Below, in pieces: positions 10,454 through 20,416 of a stretch of 64,000 nt of DNA; positions within the stretch are counted from its first letter, which is position 1, and every line of letters begins with the position of its first letter. The notes under the pieces were generated by a model. That model searched no databases and had not been told where the DNA came from. It saw only the letters and a program-made list of their open reading frames with translations. Source of the DNA: Endomychus coccineus (lineage: Eukaryota; Arthropoda; Insecta; Coleoptera; Endomychidae); the NCBI GenBank assembly GCA_958510875.1, contig OY294072.1, positions 2,542,001 to 2,606,000 on the forward strand, in the 5' to 3' direction. The position numbers and the translations under genes were made by a program.

Positions 10454-11517
10454 ATGGACGTGGGTGTGAGTAACATGCTAAGGGAAAAACAACAATTGAA
10501 AAAACAATTTGGGAGTTCTCAAACGTTGTGAGGAAAAAATATATGGCTGTGAAATTGGGTAAAGCTGAAAATGATGAGATTCTAGATAATATGTTCAGGA
10601 ATGTATCTACACCTCTGGAGGAAATTGCGAAAAATGCTGAAATAATCAAACAAAATTAGTTGGTTAAACCTAAAAGTATTGTTTCTACAGCAACACAAAT
10701 GGAGAACATACCAATCCCAAATATTGTAACTGAAGGGGAAGAGTTCGTATATAACCCCCAAAATACTGAGGAGGATGTGTTTACCCTAGAACCTACTATC
10801 GATCAGATTCGTGAAGAATTCAGAAAACATAAGAAAGATAATGCAGAGGCTACAGAGGAGTTTCTGCAACAATACCCCACATTAGCACGTTATTACTTGG
10901 AAGGATTCCTATTGGATGATGATGTCAAGAAATACGATGATAGAATGGGATTGCAATATGATCCAACTTTAGACAAATGGTTCATGGGTAATCAACCTAT
11001 AGAAATTGATAGTGAGAGTAATATAATTATCAAGGGTACTCCGTTCAAGGGTACCACAGGACTGTATAATTTGATATTTTACAGAGATGTTCTACCTGAT
11101 ACTTACACTGTGGAAGATGGGAAAAATTACAGTCAAATGATGGAAATGACTAGTGCCCATAGACGTAATAACGATCCAGCTGATCGAATAAGAAACATTG
11201 TAAAATACAAAAATGTACTGAAACCTTTGATTAATTCCATGAAAAGACCCAGAGCCAAAACATACACTGGAAGTGCATATATCAAAAATGATATGCTTGA
11301 ATATAACGAGAAACCTATCGAACATGTTTATTGGGATGACGTTAACGAAATTGTGGATAGACTGAGACTTCTTGTTGCATCCTCGCATGCAGGTAACCAT
11401 AATCATCACAATGAGATAATCTCTATAATAGAAGAGTTGATAGAGGCAGGGGTAATTGAACAAAAACCAGGTGTAAGACAAATTCATCTCAGTTATAAAG
11501 ATGGTATCAATGGATAA
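10454..11517 (+). pseudogene. ~350-aa conserved core protein (P1 copy, frameshift and stop)
   Basis: It aligns with the intact P2 protein at 38142-39197. A short indel in the A-rich tract near 10500 shifts the frame, and a TAG near 10657 follows. From 10660 the frame is open to the end. A TATATATAC element at ~10415 lies ahead of the ATG at 10454. The N-terminus is predicted coiled coil. The C-terminal part contains an extra NHH triplet (near 11400) compared with the P2 copy. No known domain. Confidence 0.7.
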
Positions 11518-12154
11518 GTTTGGCAGAGCCTCCTCTTCCATGTGGATATATGATACAAATGTATTTAATGATAATTTCAAACAAGTTCACGGACAAGGAT
11601 TATTCCTAACGAGCGATGGAGGTTATGATATGGAAAATCGTAGATTGTGCAACGTAAAATCACCGAATGATGATGGAGATGTTGCAAATAAAGTATATGT
11701 TGATAAATTAACACACAAACTGAATCTGAAAACGGAAACCAGTCTTAAAGATACCTTCAATGTTAGGGTTGATAATTTGATCATAGATATCAACAAGGAT
11801 CTGGATGAACATAACTTAACGAATGACAAGGTTATTCTCAACATTGATAAACATCTGATGGACATTCAGAATAAATATAATGGAATGGGGATCTATATAA
11901 AATCAGAGTATAAAACAATCAGTGATAGTGTGAGGGAAAACAGAAATGAATTGAAAGAGATCAATAACACATTTAACAGTGTGAACATGCGTCTAAATGA
12001 CATTACTAGTAAAGTGGAGGCGTTAGAACGACGGATGACATCTGTGGAACCTTCTAAGAAGAGACCCTCATCATCCACAACAACAAAGCAGGGCTCTGTG
12101 AAACGTATATCTCCAAATCCTGTGAACATACCCAAAAAATTAATTCTACACTAG
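11510..12154 (+). CDS. Coiled-coil 'MDKFGR' protein (P1, intact)
   Basis: About 214 aa from MDKFGR (an in-frame ATG nine bases upstream is also possible). A globular N-terminal third carries DMENRRLCNV and DVANKVYVD. Long heptad-like helices follow (VRVDNLIIDINKDLDEHNL and on to MRLNDITSKVEALERRMTSV), and the tail is basic and Ser/Pro-rich (KKRPSSSTTTKQGSVKR). The architecture suggests an elongated oligomeric virion or DNA-binding protein. The start overlaps the end of the preceding gene, so the two are probably translated from closely linked messages. Function is inferred only. Confidence 0.75.
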   Translation: MDKFGRASSSMWIYDTNVFNDNFKQVHGQGLFLTSDGGYDMENRRLCNVKSPNDDGDVANKVYVDKLTHKLNLKTETSLKDTFNVRVDNLIIDINKDLDEHNLTNDKVILNIDKHLMDIQNKYNGMGIYIKSEYKTISDSVRENRNELKEINNTFNSVNMRLNDITSKVEALERRMTSVEPSKKRPSSSTTTKQGSVKRISPNPVNIPKKLILH

Positions 12155-12171
12155 ATTTCCACATTGATAAG

Positions 12172-13095
12172 ATGAGTAGAGAACAAGTTGTGCATGAGCT
12201 TCATAAGCCGAGTAGGAAGAATTTCAAACGACGCAGAACGATCATAAAAGGTTTGGATGATTTGTGGCAAATGGATCTGGCAGAAATGGGTAATTACGCT
12301 CGTGAAAATAGAGGATTCAAATACATTTTGATCATGATCGATTGTTTCTCGAAATTTCTATGGACACACCCGCTGAAAACGAAATCAGCCGAAGAAGTTC
12401 TGAAAGCGGTCAGTTCTATATTGCTAGAAGGACATCGTAAGCCTAGGAATCTGCAAAGCGATCAGGGAAAAGAATTCTCCAATAAACACTTTAACGATCT
12501 AATGAAGAAACATAATATCAATCATTATAATACGTATAGTGTGAAAAAAGCTGCCATTGCTGAACGTGTCATTCGAACGTTAAAGGAATCGCACTACAAA
12601 CATTTCAGTCTTAGCGGGAAATACAAATGGCTTGATATACTTGAAGAAACCACAGAAAAATATAATAAACGTAAACATAGTACTATAAATATGGCTCCAA
12701 TAAAAGTGACGAAACAGATTGAGAGCGAGATATTGAAGCGATCCTACTCACACATCAAGTTAGCCCTGCCTCACAAATACAACGTTGGAGATGTGGTACG
12801 AATAAGTGAGGCTAAACATATTTTTGAGAAGGGATTTACACACAATTGGAGTACGGAATTATTTAAAATCATCAAAGTAAAAATTATCAACCCGGTCACA
12901 TATCTACTAGAAGATATGACCAACGCACCAATCAGCGGCTGTTTCTACGAGGAAGAATTACAGAAAACAAAACAACCCGATGTGTATTTAGTCGAAAAAA
13001 TATTACGAAAGAGGAGGGGTCAACAGTATGTGAAATGGTTGGGTCTAGATAATAATCACAACAGTTGGATCAATAATTCGGATCTCGTTCAATGA
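12172..13095 (+). CDS. Polinton retroviral-type integrase with chromodomain-like C-terminus (P1, intact)
   Basis: 307 aa. The DDE catalytic core is visible: first Asp in WQMDLAEMG (near residue 35), second in LQSDQGKEF (near 96) and Glu in KAAIAERVIRTLKE (near 130), a D-D-35-E-like arrangement. An SH3-like segment with HKYNVGDVVRI follows. The end (VYLVEKILRKRRGQQYVKWLG) is chromodomain-like and may tether the complex to chromatin. It inserts the linear element and creates 6-bp duplications. It is the only undamaged integrase in the window; the P2 copy is deleted and the P4 copy has stops. Confidence 0.95.
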   Translation: MSREQVVHELHKPSRKNFKRRRTIIKGLDDLWQMDLAEMGNYARENRGFKYILIMIDCFSKFLWTHPLKTKSAEEVLKAVSSILLEGHRKPRNLQSDQGKEFSNKHFNDLMKKHNINHYNTYSVKKAAIAERVIRTLKESHYKHFSLSGKYKWLDILEETTEKYNKRKHSTINMAPIKVTKQIESEILKRSYSHIKLALPHKYNVGDVVRISEAKHIFEKGFTHNWSTELFKIIKVKIINPVTYLLEDMTNAPISGCFYEEELQKTKQPDVYLVEKILRKRRGQQYVKWLGLDNNHNSWINNSDLVQ

Positions 13096-13375
13096 ATCCA
13101 TCATTGACCATTTGGAGATTATTAGGAACAAACAAATAGCTGGAATATTATTGACTCGAGGGTATGGTTATTATAATAGAACAAAAATTCCGTGAATATG
13201 AGGGTGAATCAAGATTGAAGATTATAATATTTGAAACATATATTGTTAAGATTATACTTAAGTCTTTTGTATTGAGAAAACTTTGAAATTAATAAAAAAT
13301 ATTATTTTGAGATCTTTGGTCTTTCTCCCTCCCCTCGTTAAATAACGGTGCAATCTTGAATTTTCATCAGTCTGT
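13096..13375. other. Intergenic region between integrase and PLA2 gene (P1)
   Basis: 280 bp, AT-rich. AATAAA at ~13292 could end the integrase message. No TATA box is evident close to the PLA2 start. Part of it (13190-13320) is retained in the deleted region of P2, which marks the inner edge of that deletion. Confidence 0.6.
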
Positions 13376-14157
13376 ATGGAAGCGTACGTAGGAGAAGGTG
13401 TTCTCAATACGCTTATAAACAAGCTCCCGTTTGAACTTCATATTCCTGGTTATCAATTCTGTGGTCCCGGTACAAAATTAGAAGAACGGTTGAGAAGAGG
13501 AGATTCAGGTATCAATCCACTCGATAAAGCTTGCCGCCAACACGATATTTCATATCTGCGAAACGCTAGTTTGGAAGGACGTCACGAGGCGGATAAAATA
13601 TTAGAGAACGCTGCTTGGCAACGTGTCAAATCTAAAGACACAAAATTTGGAGAAAGGATTGCCGCTTTCGGTGTAAATAAAATTATGAAGGCAAAGAGGA
13701 AATTGGGAATGGGTATGAGAAAGAAGGTTGGGTTCGGAAGTGCAATTGTCGATGGGGTGAGAAAAGTTATGAAGAATAAGTTTGACTCATCCAATCTGAG
13801 GAAAACATCCCAAACAGCGTTGAAAGTTGCACGAAAACAATTCAAAAAAGCGGGTGGTCGGAAAAATGTTCGGTACCAAGAGTAATTCCTATTCCAAAGA
13901 CTGGAGGATTTCTACCATTTTTAATACCTCTGTTTGCCGGCTTATCAGCTGCTGGAGCATTGGCGGGGGGAGGTGCAGGCATCGCTAAGGCCGTCAACGA
14001 CAGCAAAGCAGCTCGGAAAACCTTGGAGGAAACGGAAAGACATAATAAAACAATGGAAGCTATAGCTTTGGGGAAACAAGGATCTGGTCTATATTTGAAA
14101 AAGTATCGCAAAGGTCTTGGTCTATATTTAAATAAACATCCAAAAAACTGTCAGTAA
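13376..14157 (+). pseudogene. Parvovirus-type phospholipase A2 / membrane-active virion protein (P1, one frameshift)
   Basis: The N-terminal domain has the calcium-loop pattern YQFCGPGTKL (residues 26-35) and the catalytic ACRQHDISY (52-60), as in parvovirus VP1 PLA2, which opens endosomal membranes during entry. A basic region follows (KAKRKLGMGMRKKVG). A one-base shift near 13872 moves the rest to another frame. There a hydrophobic Gly/Ala-rich stretch (FLPFLIPL-like, then AGGGAGIAKA) and a GLYLKKYRKGLGLY repeat end at TAA 14155. Without the shift it matches P4 62319-63079 end to end. The last codons form a slippery heptamer leading into the protease frame. Confidence 0.85.
14142..14148 (+). 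promoter_or_regulatory. Candidate -1 frameshift site A AAA AAC (P1)
   Basis: In the PLA2 frame the codons read ccA AAA AAC, then two codons, then TAA (14155-14157). Slipping back by one base enters the protease frame without a stop (KKLSVNLPRRPL). The same heptamer in the same phase is present in the diverged P4 copy at 63064-63070. Confidence 0.75.
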
Positions 14158-14527
14158 ACCTACCCAGAAGACCTCTGACCGATCTCGATCTACGAAAACT
14201 AGCAAAAGCTCTGAAAATTCCCCATTTTAGAGGAGTATTTATGCGTGATGAACTACCATCCAACGGACCTTGGAAAAACGAGCGTGGAATAGTTAATTTA
14301 GATAGCTCGGACAATGGAGGCACTCACTGGGTTGGGTTTAATAAAGTCGGTGATACAGTTTTATATTATGATAGTTTTGGCAATTTACGCCCCCTCGCGA
14401 ACTAGTGGATTATTTCAAAAAGTGTAAGATATTATTCAATCACGATAATTTTCAACAATATAACACTTATAATTGTGGTCAGTTATGTTTAGATTTCCTC
14501 TCTAACTCTTCAGTTGTGGTCGACTAA
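14145..14527 (+). pseudogene. Adenain-like cysteine protease (P1, one frameshift)
   Basis: The frame enters from the slippery site and reads LPRRPLTDLDL, IPHFRGVF, then the catalytic His in GGTHWVGF and the YYDSFGNL strand. A shift near 14392 puts the remainder, with the catalytic Cys in NCGQLCLDFL, in another frame ending at TAA 14525. No ATG stands at the head of the domain, which supports expression by frameshifting from the PLA2 gene. In adenovirus and Polintons this protease cleaves capsid precursors during maturation. Confidence 0.8.
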
Positions 14528-14579
14528 CATTGCATTTTATTACTATATAAATAGATTCTTGGTAAAGTTTGCATCAATC

Positions 14580-15323
14580 ATGTCTCAGACGTTCACTATC
14601 ACGGGTAAGAGCTCCCGCTTATCTGTAGATTTCCACCCACCTATAGAACTAGATCCTCATTCATATTATTCTATCGCACTTGTTGGCTTGCATACGTACA
14701 ATAGCATTCCGAACATTGAAGAAGGTTTTAATAAATTTTATTATAAAATTGTGAAGGGTGAGGAAGAAGTAGTAACTATACCTACGGGGTCCTACGAGTT
14801 GACAGACATCGAAGATTTCATACAAAGTACAGTTTGTGGGATAGGAGTGAAGCAAGAAGAGCGTGACCGGAAATTATCAATAAAATCTAACAACAACACT
14901 CTACACACAGAGTTGAAGAGTGATTTTGAAGTGAATTTTATTCCTAAAGATAGTATGAGCGAACTGTTGGGATTCAGCAAAAAGAAATTGACATCTCGCG
15001 AACTACACGTATCTGATCGACCTATAAACATAATCAAAGTTCAAACAATACGTGTTGAGTGTAACTTAACCGCAGGAGCATATTATAACAATAAGATAGC
15101 TCATACGATATATGAGTTCTCACCTCTTGTACCACCTGGGTTTTCCATTGATATAGAGCCGAAGAATCTTATTTATCTACCGGTCATCAGCAAGACGTCC
15201 TTCGATAACATCACGCTGAATATTTTAGATCAGAATTGGAAACCGGTAAATTTTCGTTGAGAAGAAATTATTATACGATTGGAATTGAAAAAGATCGTTA
15301 GGGATTATACCTCACAACAATAA
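14580..15323 (+). pseudogene. Penton-like minor capsid protein (P1, late stop)
   Basis: The start is MSQTFTITGKSS at 14580, 35 bp after a TATATAAA box at ~14544. The frame is 247 codons in P2 and P3. Here a TGA at 15258-15260 replaces a Gly codon and removes the last ~21 residues. The sequence is beta-rich (SRLSVDFHPPIELDPHSYYS near the start, then an extended region ending in LNILDQNWKPVNFR). The size and position before the major capsid gene fit the single-jelly-roll penton protein of Polintons; the assignment rests on family organisation rather than a signature motif. Confidence 0.7.
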
Positions 15324-15539
15324 ATAATAATCCAATACTCACCACCACTCATTATATGAAAGGAATTCAACTGAGAAGGTTGCAGTAGCCATCACTTGAG
15401 AACATGGGTTTGGATTTCAGCAATAAAAGACATCTCCATAGTGGTCATCAGTCATTATCTACAACGAGCTCGAGGGAGAAGGTTGCTTCTGCATCACTAT
15501 CATTGGAAAATATCAATTTTTTGAAGTCCCTTGGTTACA

Positions 15540-16742
15540 ATGTTGGAAAAACTTCAAATATTCAACGAGCCAAACTTCAATGAAGACATCATCCGAGAAG
15601 AAACTCTTACCTACTATCCCCACTGAACATCTTTTGGCAACAGCGATGAAATTGAGATATTAATCAATCAACAAGATGTGTTGGTAGATTTGGCCTCGTC
15701 TGCTTTATTCATCGAGGCAGAATTCCAGCCAGAAGCAAGTGGTGATGGTGAATGTAAACTAACGAATAATTTCGGAGCGTTTCTCTTCGAATATATCAGT
15801 TATGAATTGAATGGAAAAGAGATAGACAAAGTACGTGATCCTGGTATTGTCAGCACCATCAGAGCTTATCTAACATATGCCAAACATGAATCTATACCTC
15901 TAGCTATTTCTGGATGGTCATTTAAGGATGTATTGAGTTCAGTCTACAATAATAAAATCAATTTATGGATACCGTTGAATTTTCTACTAGGCCTATTCAT
16001 TGACTATAACAAAGTTTTGAGTGGAAAACATAAGCTGCGCTTGCTAAGGTCTCGAACCGATAACGATTGCTATACTAATGGCACACGCCCGAAAACGGCT
16101 AAAATAAATGTGAAGACGATAGCATTAAAAGTAAGACATGCGTTTCCAAGTGATCAAGTTAGATTTCAAATGTTGGGGAATTTGAGTGCTTAGAAGCCTA
16201 TTTTGATTCCATTCCGTAGTTGGGATCTGCATGAAAATCCGTTGATGAAGGAGAGCACTCGCGACATTTGGGCTGTTAAAACTTCAATGAATTTGGAACG
16301 ACCCAGATATGTGATTCTAGCTTTCCAAACTGATCGAAAAAATAATCCTGTTGAGCACAGTGCATATTTCGATAATATAAACTTGCTAAATGTTAAATTA
16401 TACTTGAATTCAGAGTGTTATCCATATGAAGCAATGAAATTGAATTTCACCGACCAGCAATACGTGGAAGCATACCAGATGTACTATGATTTCCAGAAAT
16501 CATTTTCAAATAAAATAATAAGCGAACCCATGTTAGATTATATAGCATTCAAGAATAGAGCAATTTTTGTGATTGACTGTTCAAAACAAAACGATGCTAT
16601 AAAGTCATCAACAGTTGACGTCAAACTAGAGATGGAAAGTTTCCTGAATTTCCCCAAAAACACCAGGGCTTATTGCATCATCATTAACGATCGTATAATG
16701 GAGTATTCTTCGATTACAGGATCAGTTCGGAATTTGGTGTGA
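15540..16742 (+). pseudogene. Major capsid protein, double-jelly-roll/hexon-like (P1, two stops)
   Basis: A 400-codon frame starts MLEKLQIFNEPNF. Two in-frame stops break it, TGA at 15624-15626 and TAG at 16191-16193; there is no frameshift. Conserved segments include DVLVDLASSALFIEAEF, YELNGKEIDKVRDPG, PIL(I)PFRSWDLHENPL and the C-terminal YCIIINDRIMEYS. Length and gene order match Polinton major capsid proteins, the building block of the icosahedral shell. A run of point stops suggests decay by substitution. Confidence 0.8.
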
Positions 16743-17078
16743 AGAACCAGGTGATGAATCATAATGTTATAATTTATGTTCTAAATGATGTACTATCAAA
16801 ATGTATCTTTCCCAATAAATGTTATTATTATTATTATATTTGATATTTTATTTCTCAAACGGTAGGTGGTGATGTAAACATCCGACGATCATAGTTTGTA
16901 AACTATGGTAATCGGTTGCTGGAAATGAAACAAATTGAAACAACTAGTGACGTTATCAGTCAGTTATCAACGTTTGCAATGATATCGAAACGGAGAGTTA
17001 CCCCCCACCCTCACTATTCACGTTCACGTTTTCACGTATGTAAGAGAGAATCATTTCAGAAAATGTTCAGTTATAAAA
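16743..17078. other. Region between capsid and MSV199 genes with short palindrome
   Basis: 336 bp. It holds an AATAAA at ~16815, a GTTATTATTATT stretch (the site at which P2 entered the P3 copy) and a palindrome CATAGTTTGTAAACTATG near 16890-16910. A pre-MSV199 promoter is possible at TTATAAAAATG just before 17079. Confidence 0.6.
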
Positions 17079-18076
17079 ATGAACTTAGCAGCGTGCGTTC
17101 GTGATTCAAATGTGGCTACATGGTCCACCAACAATTTTATTAAGTTAACAGTTAATGAAGTGTGTCTAAAATTTGGGATCGATATAAGAAACGATAAAAG
17201 AAACTATTCATTTTGGAATATTCAACTAAACCAACGCGTTCTGATGAATGAAGATCTATTGGATTGGTTAGGTTATCGCGGCAAAAAATATCATGCTAAA
17301 AAGGGTGTTATAACAAGATTGTTGAGGAAAAACCCGCATATACACCATTTAGAAATTTGTGATAAGACTGATGCACGAAAGAAATATTATGTTCTAGATG
17401 CTATTGATTTCGAATCATTATTGATGCAAATGCGAACTCCTAAAGTCATCGAGTTACGTGAACTGTTTTCGTTAATGAAATTTATTATGATGAAATATTG
17501 TGAGTACGAGAAATTCTATGAACAACAAGAACGTCAAAGAGCTGAGGAACGTGAATGTCTTGCGAAAGAACGATCTCAACGCTTATCTCAACAAATTCAA
17601 ATGAATGTTATCACCTTACGGAATAACATTGCACCAAATATTGTTCCACCTCCTATAAATTTTGGAAAGAGACGAAATTTAGGTAATTACTTTGTTTTTT
17701 ATAATAAAATTTATATAATATATATTATTTAGGATTATATCGAACATCGAATGATATGAGACCAGAATGGTACCTAATGCGTCGACAGGAGGATGGTTGG
17801 CGTGATGCCGACAGAAAATTACAAAATCGGGGAATGCGATTAATACGTAAATGGTCTAACATATCTCATGCTATCGATATTGGTAACGAAGTGAAACAGA
17901 ATTTCCGCCGCGATTTGAAATGGTATGCAAGAGGAAATATTATTCATGCCGCAGAAGAAGAGGGGGGTGAACAATTGATTAGTGATATCAACATCGAGTC
18001 ATTGATAGAATGTGTAATCAATCACAAAAATAAAGCTTATGAACTAGCAAATGATAATGTCAATATATTATTATAA
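17079..18076 (+). CDS. MSV199 + DUF3627-type protein, two exons (P1)
   Basis: Exon 1 17079-17682 and exon 2 17733-18076 give a 315-aa product in one frame. The N-terminal half has the MSV199 pattern: SFWNIQLNQRVLMNEDLLDWLGYRGK, LLRKNPHIHHLEICD, then FESLLMQMRTPKVIELREL. A charged coiled coil follows (QQERQRAEERECLAKERSQR). The exon 2 part (RPEWYLMRRQEDGWRDADRK) resembles the DUF3627 domain that follows MSV199 in entomopox-, irido- and ascoviruses. Family knowledge suggests DNA binding or regulation; the role in a Polinton is unknown. A reverse copy lies in P3 at 32303-33300. Confidence 0.75.
17683..17732 (+). other. 50-nt spliceosomal intron in the MSV199 gene
   Basis: The donor is AG|GTAATT and the acceptor ATTATTTAG|GA. 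Removal keeps the frame (phase 1) and joins the MSV199 part to the DUF3627-like part. The P3 copy has an intron of the same length at the same place (32647-32696) with the same borders. Confidence 0.8.
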
Positions 18077-18121
18077 TTATCATTCCTTTTGTTTTATTAA
18101 AACACTTATATCTTGATACAA

Positions 18122-18772
18122 TCATTTATTTACATGGTAAATAGCCTTCTTTACATATTTAACAAACATTTTCAACATTAGTACTGATAAAGAAGATAAA
18201 ATTGCATACAAAATTGCGAAAATTTTAGAAATTTCTTCGTCTAGTGAGGATGATGTACGTGTGGATGGTGTTGATATTGTCTTCTGTATGACATGTGGTA
18301 AACATGATGATTGTTGGAGCAATTGCCATTCAGCCATATCTTCCTCACTCCGATCAAAGAATAAAAGTTTAAGTTTATAATGTATGGTGGTACGATTATC
18401 TTGAGGAATGTTGAATGCGAATACCTCTAATTGATTATCGTTGATTTTTCTAAAATTCATCGGAATCCATTCGGTACGGTTACACCCCTCACCACCATCG
18501 GTTACAACATCCTTCAGACAAATATAAATGCGCTCAACGTGTTGGGGAAAGTTCGCGTATAGAATACCATTCAGAATTGTGGTTAGAATCACGAAATTTG
18601 TTTTTAACATCCCCACTTCCATCATTATCTTCACTTTTTTACTTGTAAATGTATTCAACAGTCTTATAACTTTTATTTTATCTTCGTAAAAATTCAAGTC
18701 TCTTCTTAGTTCATGAACTTTCTCCACAATTTTTCTAAGTATACGTGTGCATTCTTCAAAAGATACATGCAT
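18122..18772 (-). CDS. Conserved Polinton protein with C-terminal hydrophobic segment (P1)
   Basis: 216 aa, convergent with the MSV199 gene and adjacent to the right terminal repeat. The N-terminal coiled helix contains VHELRRDLNFYEDKIKV. A central beta-rich part contains FVILTTILNGILYANFPQ, GCNRTEWIPM and HYKLKLLFFDRSE. A linker and a hydrophobic C-terminal stretch (IFAILYAILSSLSVLMLKMF) follow, ending in a basic tail, as in tail-anchored membrane proteins. Homologues are at 31611-32262 (P3) and 49571-50216 (P4), always next to a family B-type end. I do not recognise the family. Confidence 0.65.
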   Translation of the reverse strand: MHVSFEECTRILRKIVEKVHELRRDLNFYEDKIKVIRLLNTFTSKKVKIMMEVGMLKTNFVILTTILNGILYANFPQHVERIYICLKDVVTDGGEGCNRTEWIPMNFRKINDNQLEVFAFNIPQDNRTTIHYKLKLLFFDRSEEDMAEWQLLQQSSCLPHVIQKTISTPSTRTSSSLDEEISKIFAILYAILSSLSVLMLKMFVKYVKKAIYHVNK

Positions 18773-18854
18773 AATGACACATTTACAAACTTACTGGATA
18801 TCTTCATCATAACCTCCAACTATTCACATTTACACATAGAGTATCATTATTATT

Positions 18855-20416
18855 ACTCGCATTTCATTCCTCATCTGACCATCATAGTTCGTGAACGATG
18901 ATGACGTCATCATCGTTCGTAAAGTATGGTCGCCGGGTTGAATCAGTTACTGTCATTGGCTTGAAGCAGTGACGTCTTCATCGTTCGTGAACTATGGTCG
19001 CCGGATTGAATCAGTTACTGTCATCGGTTCGAAGCAATGACATCATCATCGTTCGTTAACTATGGTCGCCGGATTGAAACAATGACAAAGCAGTCTTTGT
19101 CACGTGGTGGTGACACCTACACGAAGCAGCCTGTACCTTCGGTCCGCCATGACATCTGTCACGTGACACCTACACGAAGCAGCCTGTACCTTTAGCTCAC
19201 CATGACAGCTGTCACGTGTTGGTGACACCTACACGAAGCAACCTGTACCTTTGGTTCACCATGACAGCTGTCATGTGGTGGCGACATCCCCATGAAGCAG
19301 CCTGTACCTTTAGCTCACCATGACAGCTGTCACGTGGTGGTGACACCTACACGAAGCAACCTGTACCGTTGGTCCGCCATGACAGCTGTCATGTGGTGGC
19401 GACATCTCCATGAAGCAGTCTGTACCCAAGGGTCGCCATGACAGCTGTCACGTGGTGGCGACATCTCCACGAAGCATTCTGTACCTTCGATGACAGCTGT
19501 CACGTGGTGGTGACATCTCCATGAAGCAGCCTGTACCTTTGGACCAAAGGTACAGATTGCTTCCTAGAGGTGGCGGAGCCCCCTCCACGAAGCAGTCTGT
19601 ACCTTGGGTTCGCCATGACAGCTGTACCTTATGGTCGCCATGACAGCTGGACCTTATGGTAGCCATGACAGCTGTACCTCATGCTCGCCATGACAGCTGG
19701 ACCTTATGGTCGCCATGACAGCTGGACCTTATGGTCACCATGACAGCTGTCACTTGGTGGTGACACCTACACGAAGCAACCTGTACCTTATGATTGCCAT
19801 GACAGCTGGTCCTTATGGTCGCCATGACAGCTGATCCTTATGCCCGCCATGACAGCTGGTCCTTATTGCTTCCTAGAGGTGACTGAGCCCCCTCCACGAA
19901 GCAGTCTGTACCTTAGGTCCGCCATGACAGCTGTCACTTGATGGCGACATCTCTACGAAGCAATCTGTACCTTAGGCCCGCCATGACAGCTGGTCCTCAT
20001 GGCCGCCATGACAGCTGGTCCTTATGGTCGCCATGACAGCTGGTCCTTATGGTCGCCATGACAGCTGGACCTTATGGTCGCCATGACAGCTGGTCCTTAT
20101 ACCCACCATGACAGCTGGTCCTTATGGTCGCCATGACAGCTGGTCCTTATGGTCGCCATGACAGCTGGACCTTATGGTCGCCATGACAGTTGGACCTTAG
20201 GGCCGCCATGCTGTCATGTGTTAGTCACGTGACTCTGTACATGTGACACACTTTTTGAACACACCCTGTATACTCTTTACAAATAAAATAAAATCCTTAT
20301 CACCTACATCCTTTCAAAACTGATAAGGACGATCTCATGCACCGGATGCACATCGACAGCTAGACCGGAAGTGGAGACCGGATATCCTGAGCCCGAACGC
20401 GTCCAGTTGATCTACT
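18855..20416. repeat. P1 right terminal inverted repeat
   Basis: This is the inverse of 7757-9255. The palindromic TGACGTCA block (18880-19085) comes first, then the ~60-bp unit, then the ~25-bp CAGCTG array (GACAGCTGGACCTTATGGTC on this strand). It ends ...ATCTACT at 20416. The two arms match over ~1.5 kb with small unit-number differences. Confidence 0.9.

Larger units (their letters stand above)
7757..20416 (+). mobile_element. P1: complete family B Polinton/Maverick element (12,660 bp)
   Basis: The element is bounded by inverted termini starting AGTAGAT(G/C)AACTGG, and the GATGAC duplication confirms both ends. Order: terminal repeat, CACGTG array, ATPase, 350-aa core protein, MDKFGR protein, integrase, PLA2/protease, penton-like, major capsid, MSV199-type gene, a minus-strand gene, terminal repeat. 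No DNA polymerase B is present. Integrase, ATPase, MDKFGR and MSV199 frames are open; the others carry one or two lesions each. It interrupts the protease of the Gypsy element. Confidence 0.95.
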
